Positions 17,573 through 28,425 of a stretch of DNA of 64,000 nucleotides are shown one piece after another (position 1 is the first letter of the stretch; each line of letters begins with the position of its first letter). Source of the stretch: Neelides folsomi. Lineage: Eukaryota > Arthropoda > Collembola > Neelipleona > Neelidae. Made by a program: the position numbers and the translations under genes. The stretch lies in NCBI GenBank assembly GCA_034687125.1, contig JAQGBZ010000065.1, positions 124,001 to 188,000 on the forward strand. The letters run 5' to 3'. The notes under the pieces are model-generated. The model had not been told where the DNA came from, did not search any database, and saw only the letters and a list, made by a program, of their open reading frames with translations.

Positions 17573-20359
17573 ATGGATACAAGTTGGGAGTCGTTGAATA
17601 AAGTTATCAAAAGTGAATTGGCTTTGGGGATAAAAAGTTTCGGATATACTAATATGACTCCTGTACAGGTAATTTGCAATAACTTATTGGCAATAAGATA
17701 AATAGTTTATCATTTGTTAAATTATGATTTGGTTGGTTGATAATTATTGAGCTTGTTTATTGTTGGTGTTTATAATTTATTTTTCATATTTATTTAGGCA
17801 TCGTGTATCCCATTAATGATCAACTATAAAGATGTAGCTGTTGAGGCGATTACTGGTAGTGGGAAAACATTGGCTTTCCTTGTACCGACTCTACAAATAC
17901 TTTTGGTAATTTGGTATAATTTAAAAGGGAATTTGTTTTGGTATGTGCCTATAAAATACTGTGAATGGCAAGATTATAAATAGTTTAAATGTTATGAAAT
18001 TAATTTTAGAGAAGGGAAGATGCGTGGAAAAAGCATGAAGTTGGAGCCATCATCATTGCCCCAACAAGAGAATTGGCATTTCAGATTCAGGAAGTTTTAA
18101 GTCTTCTGTTAAAAGAAATTTATCTCACTAATTTGCTGTTTATTGGAGGAACTCCGATTTCGGATGATGTTGAGAGTTTTAATAAAAATGGAGGCAATAT
18201 TATTATTGCAACTCCAGGCAGATTAGAAGATTTACTTTTGAGGAAAGAAGAGTCTCGTCTTGCTTCAGGAATAAAATATTTGGTAATTTTAAGTCATTAT
18301 TGGCAATCTTCAATTGTATGTATTGGTGTTAAATATTTACAAAAATTCATGTCGAGTATTAAATTTTATTAGGAAGTTCTTATTTTGGATGAAGCTGATT
18401 GTTTGTTAAATCTTGGATTTGAAGAATCCATCAACACAATCCTCAGGATGCTGCCAAAGCAGAGACGAACAGGGCTTTTTTCAGCTACGCAAACAACGGA
18501 AGTTCTGAAATTAGTAAGAGCTGGATTGAGAAATCCAGTGTCAGTTGTGGTCCGAGAAAATGATGAAAAACGGAGAGTTCCATGCTCACTTGAGAATTTT
18601 TATTGCATCATTGAGCCAGAATTAAAATTCAATCTTTTGCTTCAATTCATTAAAAGAAACCAAGATAAGAAGATTTTAGTCTTCTTTTCCACATGTGCTT
18701 GTGTTGAATATTTTGCATATGTTTTAGAAAAGTAAGTTTCAACAATTTTTACTATTTATGGTTAGTTTGTTTTAAGCATTTGTAAATATTTAGAAAAAGT
18801 AAACAAAAATTATTTATATGATTCCTTTTTTTATTAAAGTTTATTGAAAGAATCCAATGTCATGCTCATTCATGGCAAAATGAAAGAAAAAGCCCGATTT
18901 GCCATTTTTGATAAATTCAGAAATTCCAATACAGGTAAGTCCAATAGTCGATTACGTTTTAAAATGTGAATTTAAAAATAATATTCGAATTTTTTATATT
19001 TAACTTTTTTGTTTATTAAGGTGTTTTATTATGCACTGACATAATGGCAAGAGGAATTGACATCACAAAGAAAATTGATTGGGTTGTCCAATTTGATCCT
19101 CCTTCAAATGCTTCATCTTTCATTCATCGAGCTGGACGAACTGCTCGTAATGGTGACGAAGGCAAAGCTCTTCTTTTTCTCATGCCGTCTGAAACCAATT
19201 ACACAAGTTTTATTCAAATTAATCAAAAGGTAGCTTCAAATTATTTAATATATCAGTACCTTCTAATATATTTGCCTTTTTATAATTCTGATTAGTTTAG
19301 TAAGGTATTTATTTGAGCTACCTCTATGGCAATAATTTTAATATATTGGAATTTTAATATACTTAACTTAAAATTCATTATATAAAATAGGTCACATTAG
19401 ACGAATTTGATATTGAAGATTACAAAAAAGATTTAAACCCCTCAGTGGTTCTTCAAAAAATAAGAAAATTACAATTAAAAGATCGGGGAGTTTACGATAA
19501 AGCAATGAGAGCATTTGTTTCTTATTTCAAAGCTTATTCTAAGTACGAGTGCTATTTAATCTTACGAACTAAAGGTAGACAAACATTTGTTTGATTTTTA
19601 ACGCCAATAATTACGTTAATCAGCAACACCTATTGATTATTTCCTTGTGTCAATCTATGGTTTATACTTAGATTTAAAACTCGGCCACATTGCCTCTACT
19701 TTTGGATTAATAAAATTTCCCAAAATATCTGAACTTCCAAAAAATTCTCCCGAAGGATTTGAAGAATTTGTCACAGATCTCAATGCCATTCCTTACAAGT
19801 ATGTTTAAAACTTAATTTATTCATGAAAGTAGAGTACAGTAGAGTGTAGAAAGTGTAGATTACATATTTTTTACTCTTTACGTAACAATGTATAAATTAT
19901 AAACATGTATGTACTTACTTTGGAACATAATACTGATATATACATCTCTGTAAATATTTTAGAGATAAACAGAAAGAAGCTTCAAGAAAGAGAAAGCTTG
20001 ATGAATTCGAAGAAACTGGGAAATGGCCTGAACCAAAGGGCATAAAGAGGAGGTCCATTGCGGAACCATGGTCAATCAAGAAGAATAAGAAACTGAAGAA
20101 AAAAGAGAAGAAAGCGAAAAAAGTTAAAAAGAAGGACACTTTAACCCAAGATGAATTTGATGATCTTGACAAAGATTTCAAGCTATTAAAAAAGTTGAAA
20201 AAGGGAAAGGTAAACTCCTCTAAATTAACTGTTGATTAATGGTACCTATATTAAATTACAGATATTGTTTAATTGTTTATATATTTTCAACAGATCTCAG
20301 AAGCAGATTATGATAAAACAATGGGATTGGATGAAATTGAAGATGACCCGAATTTATAG
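17573..20359 (+). CDS. DDX55: ATP-dependent RNA helicase DDX55 (Spb4-type DEAD-box protein)
   Basis: Ten exons: 17573..17668, 17798..17905, 18010..18282, 18373..18731, 18840..18934, 19021..19229, 19391..19574, 19672..19798, 19963..20209, 20294..20359; 587 codons plus stop (human about 600). The family acts in the nucleolus in maturation of the large ribosomal subunit. Motifs in order: Q motif GYTNMTPVQ (24-32), Walker A AITGSGKT (49-56), PTRELA, TPGR, DEAD (165-168), SAT (196-198), then in the second RecA domain [10 protein letters not shown] and HRAGRTAR. The C-terminus has the region typical of the Spb4 subgroup and a Lys-rich tail ([12 protein letters not shown]), which suits nucleolar RNA binding. 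The start is the first ATG in the frame and places the Q motif at the expected distance. Confidence 0.96.
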
Positions 20360-20457
20360 ATACGTCATTTTTCTGATTGCAAGATGAAATGTCTAATAAT
20401 CCTAAGTGTTATGTATTAATTTTATGTTATTGTATAAATTATTTTTATATAAAATTA

Positions 20458-20463
20458 AATAAA
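20458..20463 (+). terminator. Polyadenylation signal, DDX55
   Basis: AATAAA about 100 bases after the DDX55 stop, followed by a T-rich stretch. Confidence 0.6.
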
Positions 20464-20628
20464 GTTCTTTTCTTAATTTATACACTTTCATGTTTTGTAT
20501 TTTATTTTAGCCTGAGTTAAACGTGGGTTTACATTCTAAAATTACTGATAGTAATATTAGTTGCCGGTCTTTGCAGAATAAAATACTCACCCGAACAACA
20601 TTATCATAGGTATATGTTATATATTTAT

Positions 20629-20855
20629 TAGTCAATTTTGGCCACCTCAATTTGAAACACATTGGTAAATACCTTTGATGAGTTAAATATTTTGACTTAA
20701 TAAATGAGTTAAATGACTATTATTGAACTAATAAATGACTGAAATAAAAAATAGTTCTACAATAGTCATTTATAAGTCAAAAAATTTAAGTCGTCAAAGG
20801 TGGCCTAATATTTACTAATAAATATGTTTCAAATTGAGGTGGGCAAAATTGACTA
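20629..20855. mobile_element. MITE with imperfect terminal inverted repeats (inner, left)
   Basis: TAGTCAATTTTGGCCACCTC at 20629 is mirrored by GAGGTGGGCAAAATTGACTA ending at 20855, and the pairing continues with mismatches toward the centre (GACTTA ... TAAGTC). About 227 bases, no coding potential. Confidence 0.75.
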
Positions 20856-20862
20856 GGTAATA

Positions 20863-21567
20863 TACAGGGAGGGCCATAAGTATCTTTCTTTTTTTAAATG
20901 GATAACCATTTTAATATGATTAAAGATAAAAATCTTTAAACAACGGCGATTGATGTTAAATATATCCCTCTACTATGAAGCAAACTAAAAACTGATATGG
21001 TCAAACCGTAAATAAACGACAGCTACTTTTCTGTGAGAAAGCGCTAACTTTGGAACGCAAAGATAGGACGAAGCCCGACGAGACGCTTTTCAATGGCCTC
21101 GACGCTCTCCAGATCTCACTCCCTTGGACTTATTTTTATGCGGTATTGTCAAAATCAAGGTTTATGCCAAGAATCCATCAACACTTGCTGAACACAAGCT
21201 GGAATAGTCGAAGCGTTTGCAGAAGTTCCGGTTGCTATAGTCTATTTTTTCTCTGCTCGGCTTTGAATTTGAATTAATCGTCAATTATTTCCTATCTAAA
21301 TACATGAAAATAAATTGCGGATCTTTCAAATTCAGAGCCGAGCAGAGAAAAAATAGACTATATGTGAAAACGTGGATGTGAAGCTGTCGTTTGTTTGCGT
21401 TTGCAACGCTGCCTCGAAGTTAATGGATCTCAAGTCACAAATAATATTACTGAATATATTATATAATATATAAGCATTACCATTGCAAAATGTTATAAAA
21501 ATTGGTTAATAGTTAAAAGAGATACAATAAGATTAAAAAAAGAAAGATACTTATGACCCTCCCTGTA
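20863..21567 (+). mobile_element. Mariner-like element, internally deleted and decayed
   Basis: Ends are TACAGGGAGGGCCATAAGTA at 20863 and its reverse complement (with GTCATAAG) ending at 21567, flanked by TA as expected for Tc1/mariner. TIRs are about 35 bases. The interior, about 700 bases including a later insertion, keeps plus-strand relics of the transposase C-terminal half: SPDLTPLD near 21110, KIKVYAKNPST just after, and a final RCLEVNGSQV near 21405-21440, which fits the mariner C-terminus. The N-terminal half is missing, so it is non-autonomous. Confidence 0.8.
21236..21362. mobile_element. Small palindromic MITE inserted into the mariner-like element
   Basis: TATAGTCTATTTTTTCTCTG at 21236-21256 plus the next bases (CTCGGCTTTGAATTTGAA) are mirrored by TTCAAATTCAGAGCCGAG... 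ending at 21362. Length is about 127 bases with arms of about 38. It interrupts the mariner reading frame between the SPDLTPLD part and the C-terminal part, so it inserted after the mariner copy was in place. Confidence 0.8.
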
Positions 21568-22201
21568 TAACATATACCTATGAGAATGTTGTTCGGGGAT
21601 ACTTATGTATAAATAAAATCAATTGTTTACTTTTATACCAAGCAAGGTGGGATGAATGCAATACATAATGTTAATTACCATTATCTATGCAAAATCTCTT
21701 TGTTTCCCTTATTGGCTTTAGCGCTCAGAGATTTCATGAAGAAATATGGGATTTAAATAAAATACCTGACAATGCGAGGCAGTGCGCGCCAGGATAATTA
21801 TAGATTTTCTATACATGTATACAAACTATTAGTACAATACGATTTTTTGTATCTATCAATTTTCTATATATGTATATATATACAGGCTAGTTACATCCAA
21901 ATAATATTATTAATGCTAATTATCACATAAAATTATAATTTACTGAAACTAAAGTATTTAGGTAATCTTCAGTTAAGTTAAACGTTTCGTTAGTTAAGTT
22001 ACGTTAGTAAAACGTTAAACAGGGAACTTATCTGCTAGTAATCTAAATATATATACTCCTCGGAAAAGACCACCCAGAAGCTCAAACTTCGTCCCAGTGT
22101 CCTTCACCTTTGTTCTTCGCAGCGTTCGCACTGTAGTACGAGGGAATGCTTTGTTGTAAATTCATAAGTTGGTCAGAGTGGATTTAGAGATAGGAGTGGC
22201 A

Positions 22202-23290
22202 ATGTCGTTAGATTGTGATATTTGTTTCTCTTCACTTGATTCGGCTCCTGGGCTTGACATTAATCCTCTTTTATTGCCCAAAACTGAAGCCGAGTTAGAA
22301 AAACCCATAAGAGGGAGAAAGCGAAAATTGCCATGTGGAAAAAGCACTTGCTTGGGTTGTGTCAGCTTGAAGGAATTTAAGGAGTTAAGCAGCGTGGTCA
22401 GCTATGAATGCGGGTAAATGATTATAAAATATTTATAAAAATTTCATTTTATTGAATCACTAAAAGAATATCTAAATTGAAAGATTCTTATTTATAATGA
22501 TCAATGATCACAGACATCTCTTTCATCACTACTGTTTGGAAACTTGGTTCATTGAGTAAGCTTAACCTTTTCTGAAAGTAACTTTTATAACAAAGCTAAT
22601 GATATTCATAAATAGTTTATTTCACTGTAATATTAAATTACCTACAACATTATTTTGTTATAATCAGAATTGTTTCAAATATTACAATAAAATAATTTTA
22701 TATAGAAAAGGAATCCGTAGTTGTCCAAAATGCAAAAGAATCTGCGTATTAAAAGCACGCCGGCGAATTTACATAAGCAAGAACGACTCCATGCTCAATG
22801 TGAATGAAACAAAAGTCGAATCTTCCGAAACTCTTGCTGAAAACATGAATATTGACACAAATGGTCCAAGCTCGTAAGAATTCTTTTGTTAACAAATTAC
22901 TATGAAATAAAACATTTTTATTAACAATTTATTCCATTTACCTAACCTCACTTGACTTGTACAACATAACTTTTATTTAATTCAATTATTAAACCTTGCA
23001 TATTAATAGGGATGCATTGGTTCCAAAAACCAAGCGAAGATACACCAAGAAGCAACCCAATGCTAAAAAAAGAGTCGCAAATAAACAGAGTCCAGGAACA
23101 ACCCAAGCAAAAAGTAAGCAAATTATGAATTTAAATCATTTGATTTTGATAATGATAAATTATAACAATAAATCTGACATTGAGAAAAATTATAATAATG
23201 TTGAAAATTACATATTTCTAAAATAAAATTTTCTTTGCTTAAGGAGTACGAAAGCGGCGAATGGCTGAGAACCCCATCCCACTAAATTAA
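22202..23290 (+). CDS. Small RING-H2-type zinc-finger protein
   Basis: Five exons: 22202..22413, 22514..22555, 22706..22873, 23010..23113, 23244..23290; 190 codons plus stop with consistent phases. The N-terminus has a CDIC pair (C5, C8) and, about 60 residues later, ECGHLFHHYC (C70-x-H72-x2-H75-x2-C78), then CPKC (C91, C94). This is the C3H2C3 ligand order of RING-H2 E3 ubiquitin ligases, but the first loop is about 61 residues rather than the usual 9-39 and contains three more Cys (45, 50, 53). The remainder is polar and basic, ending in KTKRRYTKKQ and RVRKRRM, which suggests nuclear location. I do not recognise a specific orthologue. Ubiquitin ligase activity is inferred from the RING only. 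Start: ATG two bases into line 22201; an open stretch upstream lacks an ATG. Confidence 0.75.
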
Positions 23291-24154
23291 AATATTGAAG
23301 AAAGGAGGAAAAATATATTAATTGCTTCTTAATAATCAACAAACATTCATCCTTAAACATTTCGTTTTTCAACTTCATTCATTATTTACTTAATCTCATT
23401 GATGACAATAAACATAAAATTGTTTATATACTAGGTATATTATATATTATTACTTTTAATATCTTATTCATTGTATCCTATTTTATTGTATCCTAGTTTA
23501 TTTTAAGTAATTGAATATCAAATTTTTAAGATTATCAAAATGTAATTTTTTCATATATCACGGCACTTATTAATCTACATGTATGTATGTGTCTTATGCC
23601 AGGTGCATGTGTAATATTATTATTAATTTACAAGTGAATATAATGCTATATGACATATCATATGTATTTATACCATACCATATATCCTATTATAAATTAT
23701 GTTAATTTATTTGGTTTTTTTACAATTTCATAAAATATCTGTTCTGTAATTATTTAGGTATTTACCCATTAGTATATTTTTCCTTAGGACCTATTGTAGA
23801 TCCTATGTTGATAACTCAATGAATAATAATATGTAATTTGCAATTGAATATTGAATTTACAATCTAAATATGTTACTTATTTGCATCTTCTAAAAACCAT
23901 TTTTATTATCTCATCAAATGCTAACATACTAATGCTTATTGTGATTTTCGTATAAGCATTCCTTTTTTCTTATGAGATTTTTACATTCTTCATGACTAAA
24001 ATACATTTTGACACAAATCCAAAATCAGCGGCTCATACGACATTTTCCTTTAATACATCATTAATAAAGCCATTCATCATAGAGTTAAAAGGTTGTTTGA
24101 ATTTAGTTAATCCAAATATCTTGATAATTTATCCATTAGGATAAACCTCTAAAG
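23291..24154. other. Intergenic region, no gene seen
   Basis: About 860 bases of A+T-rich sequence (3' flank of the RING gene, then unassigned). Tandem ATGTATGT/TATAT-like tracts occur around 23575-23700. No coding exon is supported. Confidence 0.45.
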
Positions 24155-24512
24155 ATGAGACCGCGACCTGATTTTGACGGAACAGAAGTTATCATGGTAA
24201 ACTTTATGTGTATGCTTAGTCAATTAGTGAGTCAGTTTGAAAAATAATTTTTAGTCATTTAGGAGTTTAGAATTTAAAGTTTCACAAAATTATTTACCTT
24301 TTTGTGAGTTATAAGTTAACTAGTGGAAGAGGAATCTTGGAGTGATCTCATTCATCATCATGACTTCATTCTCTACATACCAATCTGCATATTATGGAGT
24401 TTTGACCAACAAGGAGATGGTCGAACTCAATAAACAAAAAGAAAAGAAAACGTGGACATTTGAACTTAATTGCACATTACCGGAGTGGGCCATCAAAAAA
24501 GTTAACCAATAA
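24155..24512 (+). CDS. Candidate 76-residue single-pass membrane protein
   Basis: Two exons, 24155..24196 and 24324..24512, joined in phase 0 by a clear donor (ATG|GTAAAC) and acceptor (TTAACTAG), giving 76 codons plus stop. The predicted protein has a short polar N-terminus (MRPRPDFDGTEV), one hydrophobic segment at about residues 19-35 (NLGVISFIIMTSF), and a charged tail with KEMVELNKQKEKK and a terminal LPEWAIKKVNQ. The second exon alone also offers an ATG (24360) giving a 50-residue frame. Codon composition looks coding and the layout resembles small mitochondrial or ER membrane proteins, but I do not recognise a family. The stop lies less than 100 bases upstream of the DUSP23-like exons. 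Confidence 0.45.
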
Positions 24513-24594
24513 TTAAAATTAACTCGTTTTTCTTTTCAATGCTTGTTAATAATCAAACGAACTAATAAACTAATATAAATGATGATCAAAACAG

Positions 24595-25368
24595 CGTTCA
24601 TTCCTAACTCCCTGTTTGGAACTGAAGGGAGTAAACGACTGTGACAGAGAGCCATGGCGCTTCCAATGGATCATCAGAAAAAAGTTGGCTCTTATGGTAT
24701 GGGACTCGTATGAATAATAAAATTTACTTTAATATACTAATATGCAAATATTTGTTTTATATTAGTCCAAACTTAAATGACTTGAACTTGGTATTTTAAA
24801 TATTTATTGGCTTATTAATTCACAGGCTTGGCCTCAATATCCCGAACATTTACTATTCCTTTTGAGGAATGGGATCAGACGGCTCGTGACGCTTTCTCCG
24901 GAATGTCGTCCACCAATTAACGAGTTCAAAGAGTTTTATTGGATTGAGATCCCAATTGAAGAACTGACAGCTCCCACGATGGACCAAATCAAATTGTTCA
25001 TCTGCTTTTGTGAAAATGCTCGCCAGTTTGACGTACCGGTTGGGATTCACTGTCGGGTTGGTCGTGGGAGATCGGGGACGCTTGCAGCTTGTTATTTGGT
25101 ACGCTTTTGTGGAATGACTGCTGAAATGGCTGTGCTGCAGACGAGGTATAATTTTAAACCTTTGACTCGATTATTTAAATTTAAATATGGCCGAATTCAA
25201 AAAATGGCTTTGATATGTGTGGCGTTTTAAAATATGGCATTAATTTAATCATTTAGAAAAGTTCGTCCGTTTGCAATTGAAACGGTTTGTCAAGAGCAAG
25301 CAGTCCAACTGTATTATGAAGAACTTTGTCGATGTCCACCAGAAGACCTATGTTGGCAACCAGAGTAG
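24595..25368 (+). CDS. DUSP23: Dual-specificity phosphatase 23-like protein (5' end unresolved)
   Basis: Three exons in frame: about 24595..24696, 24826..25145, 25257..25368. The product is a small cysteine-dependent protein phosphatase of the DUSP23 (VHZ) group. The P-loop is HCRVGRGRSG (Cys nucleophile, Arg of the HCx5RS motif), preceded by the substrate-lid region LVTLSPECRPP and followed by AACYLVRF and an RPFAIET stretch. The first exon reads FQWIIRKKLALM, matching the family's N-terminal F-x-W block. No in-frame ATG exists between 24586 and that block, so the initiator must lie in an upstream exon; candidate acceptors are AAACAG at 24594 and GTGACAG at 24645. The first exon of the neighbouring small gene ends in the right phase to be spliced here. 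Confidence 0.82.
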
Positions 25369-27471
25369 CGGTCAAGCGGCTCTCATTTTACTTTATCGTA
25401 GCGTACCTTATATACCTACCTATCTATAATTAATAGGTCTCAAAAACAATTATAACTACATGATTGTCTGGTTAATATAAAAATAATCGAATATTTAATA
25501 CATGTATTTATTAATTGCAAATAATTATATATATATATATTCGTCCGAAGAATTAAACATTAATCTAAATTGTAATGTTTAATATCAATTTTTAAGAAAA
25601 TTCCATATCAAAATCAAAATTAGATTCGATATTGAAATATTAAATAAATCATTAATGAAATTGAAAAGGTGAAGATATCTTTTTTAGTAGTTATCTTTAA
25701 CAATAAACAATTTTTTTCGTTTTTTGAATAAAAATTCTAATATTATGCATCCACTTGATTTTGCTGACAATTAAAAACAAAAACATTTTTTGTTTATTGT
25801 TCTTTCGTATTTTCATTTTGTTATTGTATTTTCAAATTCAATTCAACCTTAGAATTTGAAAATGGGGTTTCCTTATAATCATTCTCACATTGCATTCACA
25901 TAATATGCATAGCTTGACATTCAAATATAAAAAATCCACAGGCATATCATAATTTTTATCGGACGATAGACATGTGCAAAGCAAAGTTAAATGTATCACA
26001 AATCACAAGCATTATATTTCAACTCATTTCGTACCGAATTGCAAGTTAAATAAAAAAAGATGATAAGCATAAATAGCAGAATGCTTGAATGCTTATAAAA
26101 ATATAAGTACACACTTATAAGTTAAGTGTTATAAGTTATAAGCCCATCCATATATTTTTTAAATATTATGAATATAGTGATCCATCCATATATTAATTAC
26201 AGTACTGCATGAGCTAATACATATTATTTTTGTAAAGTTGAATTCTTTAAAAAAAATATAGTGAAGGTGAAGATAAAATTCAAGGGTTTAATTAAAATAA
26301 CTAAAGCTTACGTACAACCTTCAATTTTTAATTAAGATAAGGAAAGTTCGTTAAAACATTAATCACATGAAATAATATAAACTGTATAAAATTTAATGTT
26401 TTAAGCTGTAATGTCTTATTTAAAATTCAAGAGATAGGAAACGATTTTTATTAGATAAGCTATATGGGAAGCAATTTAATGAACTTGAACGAAAGTCTCG
26501 TCTACAATTTTAACTTTTATCTTTTACATATAAAAGATTCCACATAGTATATCTATGAACAGTTAAAATTTTTATTTATGCATGTATTGATAATTGATAC
26601 TACTATATATTACAAATAGATCTTCAAATTTCAATTTTAAACACATGCAATTATGGTATTTACTTATAGCATATCAGTTAATAGATTTTATTTTATTCAG
26701 CTTTATACATTTGATTCTAGGACTAGCACATGTATCAATTCACTGTTGGAACATTTAACAAATTACATGCGCTTATTATTATTCCATTTAATACGGTGTA
26801 TAGCAAATACATAATAGTATGTGATTACAATAATGATGAACGATATTTTTAATGAACCTCATGGCCAACGGGCTAAAGGGAAAATAATGCATGAACCCGA
26901 GCTCAGGTGTTAAAGCGAAGTATTCAGTTATGGTAGCGTGTAGTTTTCTATACCTAATAGAATGTTGTGGTCGATCAATAACAATCAGTTATTCCTAGGT
27001 GTTTTAAGTATACCTTTATACGTCCGGAGTCTTATCATAATGGCCTTTAACTCGTTGAGCGAGTGTGAGTGAAGTTCCCATCCCACGTACATTAAGGAAA
27101 TACGAAATAGGTTATGCAAATTCCCTCTTGACAGCTCAATAAGCTCAAATAAACCTTTCATACTTTTAAATAGGGAGTCAGTTTGAAATTTAAGAACCTT
27201 CTGATTCCTCAACTCCTGCAACTCTCCTGTGGAAACGTGCCAAATAGTCCAAATAAAGAGACCCCACCACGTAATTTGAATTTAGCAATAATAAGTGTAG
27301 TTTAGAACTCTTTGGAACCAACGATCTTTATCTAACTCCCAACATTATAATATATTTTGGCTCATTTGGGGTCCATGAAGATGTGGAAATGAGTTGTCTA
27401 GTTGATTGAGTGGGGAGATTTGGAGAGAGTGAAAAGCCAAGAGTTCATTTTCATGCGGGAACTTCAGTGAA
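25369..27471. other. Intergenic region, no gene seen
   Basis: About 2.1 kb, very A+T-rich. It holds a short (TA)n tract near 25526-25541. From about 26860 to 27300 the base composition is more even and a 78-codon minus-strand frame occurs, but it has no recognisable domain and could equally be an old repeat remnant or the distal promoter of the Kunitz gene. Confidence 0.45.
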
Positions 27472-28425
27472 ATGAAGTTCATTTTCTTCCTCCTTCCTTT
27501 TTTAATTTGCCATATGTTCTTCAAGGAAGTGAGTGGTGATGATAGTGAAGATTTCACCAGTGCAGGTTAAATATTTATTTATTCAAGTATTCAACACTTT
27601 CGGATATAACATTTTAATTTTTAGATGGGAATATGGGATTTGTATAATTTTGGACATTGAGGGTAATTGATCAAACTTGCTCTTTTCTTTATGATAGAAG
27701 CCTGCGAGAGCTATGGGAAATATCAAGAGCCATGTGAGGAAACTTCAGTTTGGTATTACAGCACGGGAACAGAGAGATGTGAAAAGAAGACGGGATGTCT
27801 AAAAGCTCCAAACTCCTTTAAAACTAATAAGGAATGTGTTCAAAAATGCGAGAATACAAGAAGCCGTATGAACTCATTTGATATTTATATTATTTTTAAT
27901 TAATCAAATACAATAAAAAATAGTTAAACTCCATTTCTCTCTCCTATTATCCTTGGGTAATAGTTTATATTACATATCTCATCTGAATTCTACGATTCGA
28001 TTATTTTTTACATTAATAGATTGAATCATTGAAATAAATAGTTATCAGTTATCAATTAGCGTATTTTTATTCCCCTTCATCCTCGCTAATTTTAATTAAT
28101 ATTACAGCTTGCTTGGCGCCTTTAATGGATGGATGGTGTAGAGCAAGAATAACAAGATGGTATTTCAATGATGAGTCCAAAGAATGTGAAGGTAAAAGAT
28201 TATTATCAATTTAATATTGCAATTATTACTAATTTCAAACTAATTAAAATTTCTTCATTTTGATGATAAGTTTGACTTATAATATTCTAGTTAACATTTG
28301 TTATAATTTTAAAACAAATGTTTTGTTCTTATATAGAATTTCAATATATGGGATGTGGTGGTTCGAGGAACAAATTCAAAACTGAGAGTGATTGCAAGAT
28401 TACGTGCCAATCTTATATAACATAA
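27472..28425 (+). CDS. Secreted two-domain Kunitz (BPTI) protein
   Basis: Four exons: 27472..27565, 27698..27865, 28108..28191, 28337..28425; 144 codons plus stop, all introns phase 1. It starts with a signal peptide (MKFIFFLLPFLICHMFF...) and a short acidic linker, then two six-cysteine Kunitz domains. Domain 1 (exon 2) has the spacing C-x9-C...C-C...C-x3-C, but the residue after its second Cys (P1) is Glu. Domain 2 (exons 3-4) is classical: GWCRARI with Arg at P1, WYFN, the GCGGSRNKF block and the final C-x3-C, predicting inhibition of trypsin-like serine proteases. Secreted inhibitor in haemolymph, gut or cuticle is the likely role (inference). Phase-1 introns bordering the domains suggest exon shuffling. 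Confidence 0.88.

Larger units (their letters stand above)
20583..21605. mobile_element. Compound nested transposon (outer MITE arms)
   Basis: The outer arms are inverted repeats of about 38 bases: left 20584-20621 (CCCGAACAACATTATCATAGG...) and right 21567-21605 (its reverse complement with a few changes). They surround two further elements side by side, 20629-20855 and 20863-21567, the second of which contains a third at 21236-21362. With both inserts removed, the outer arms would form an almost continuous palindrome of about 80-90 bases. Confidence 0.75.
20360..22201. other. Intergenic region DDX55 / RING gene, filled mainly by nested transposons
   Basis: About 1.8 kb. The first 200 bases are DDX55 3' UTR, and 20583-21605 is the compound transposon described separately. 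The rest is A+T-rich; from about 22060 there is a less A+T-rich leader (CTCGGAAAAGACCACCCAG...) leading to the RING protein start. Confidence 0.6.

Noticed and set aside
25526-25541. (TA)n tract
   Set aside because: Too short to be more than an ordinary microsatellite.
26985-27221. 78-codon minus-strand frame in the gap before the Kunitz gene
   Set aside because: No recognised family and no supporting exons; possible repeat remnant only.
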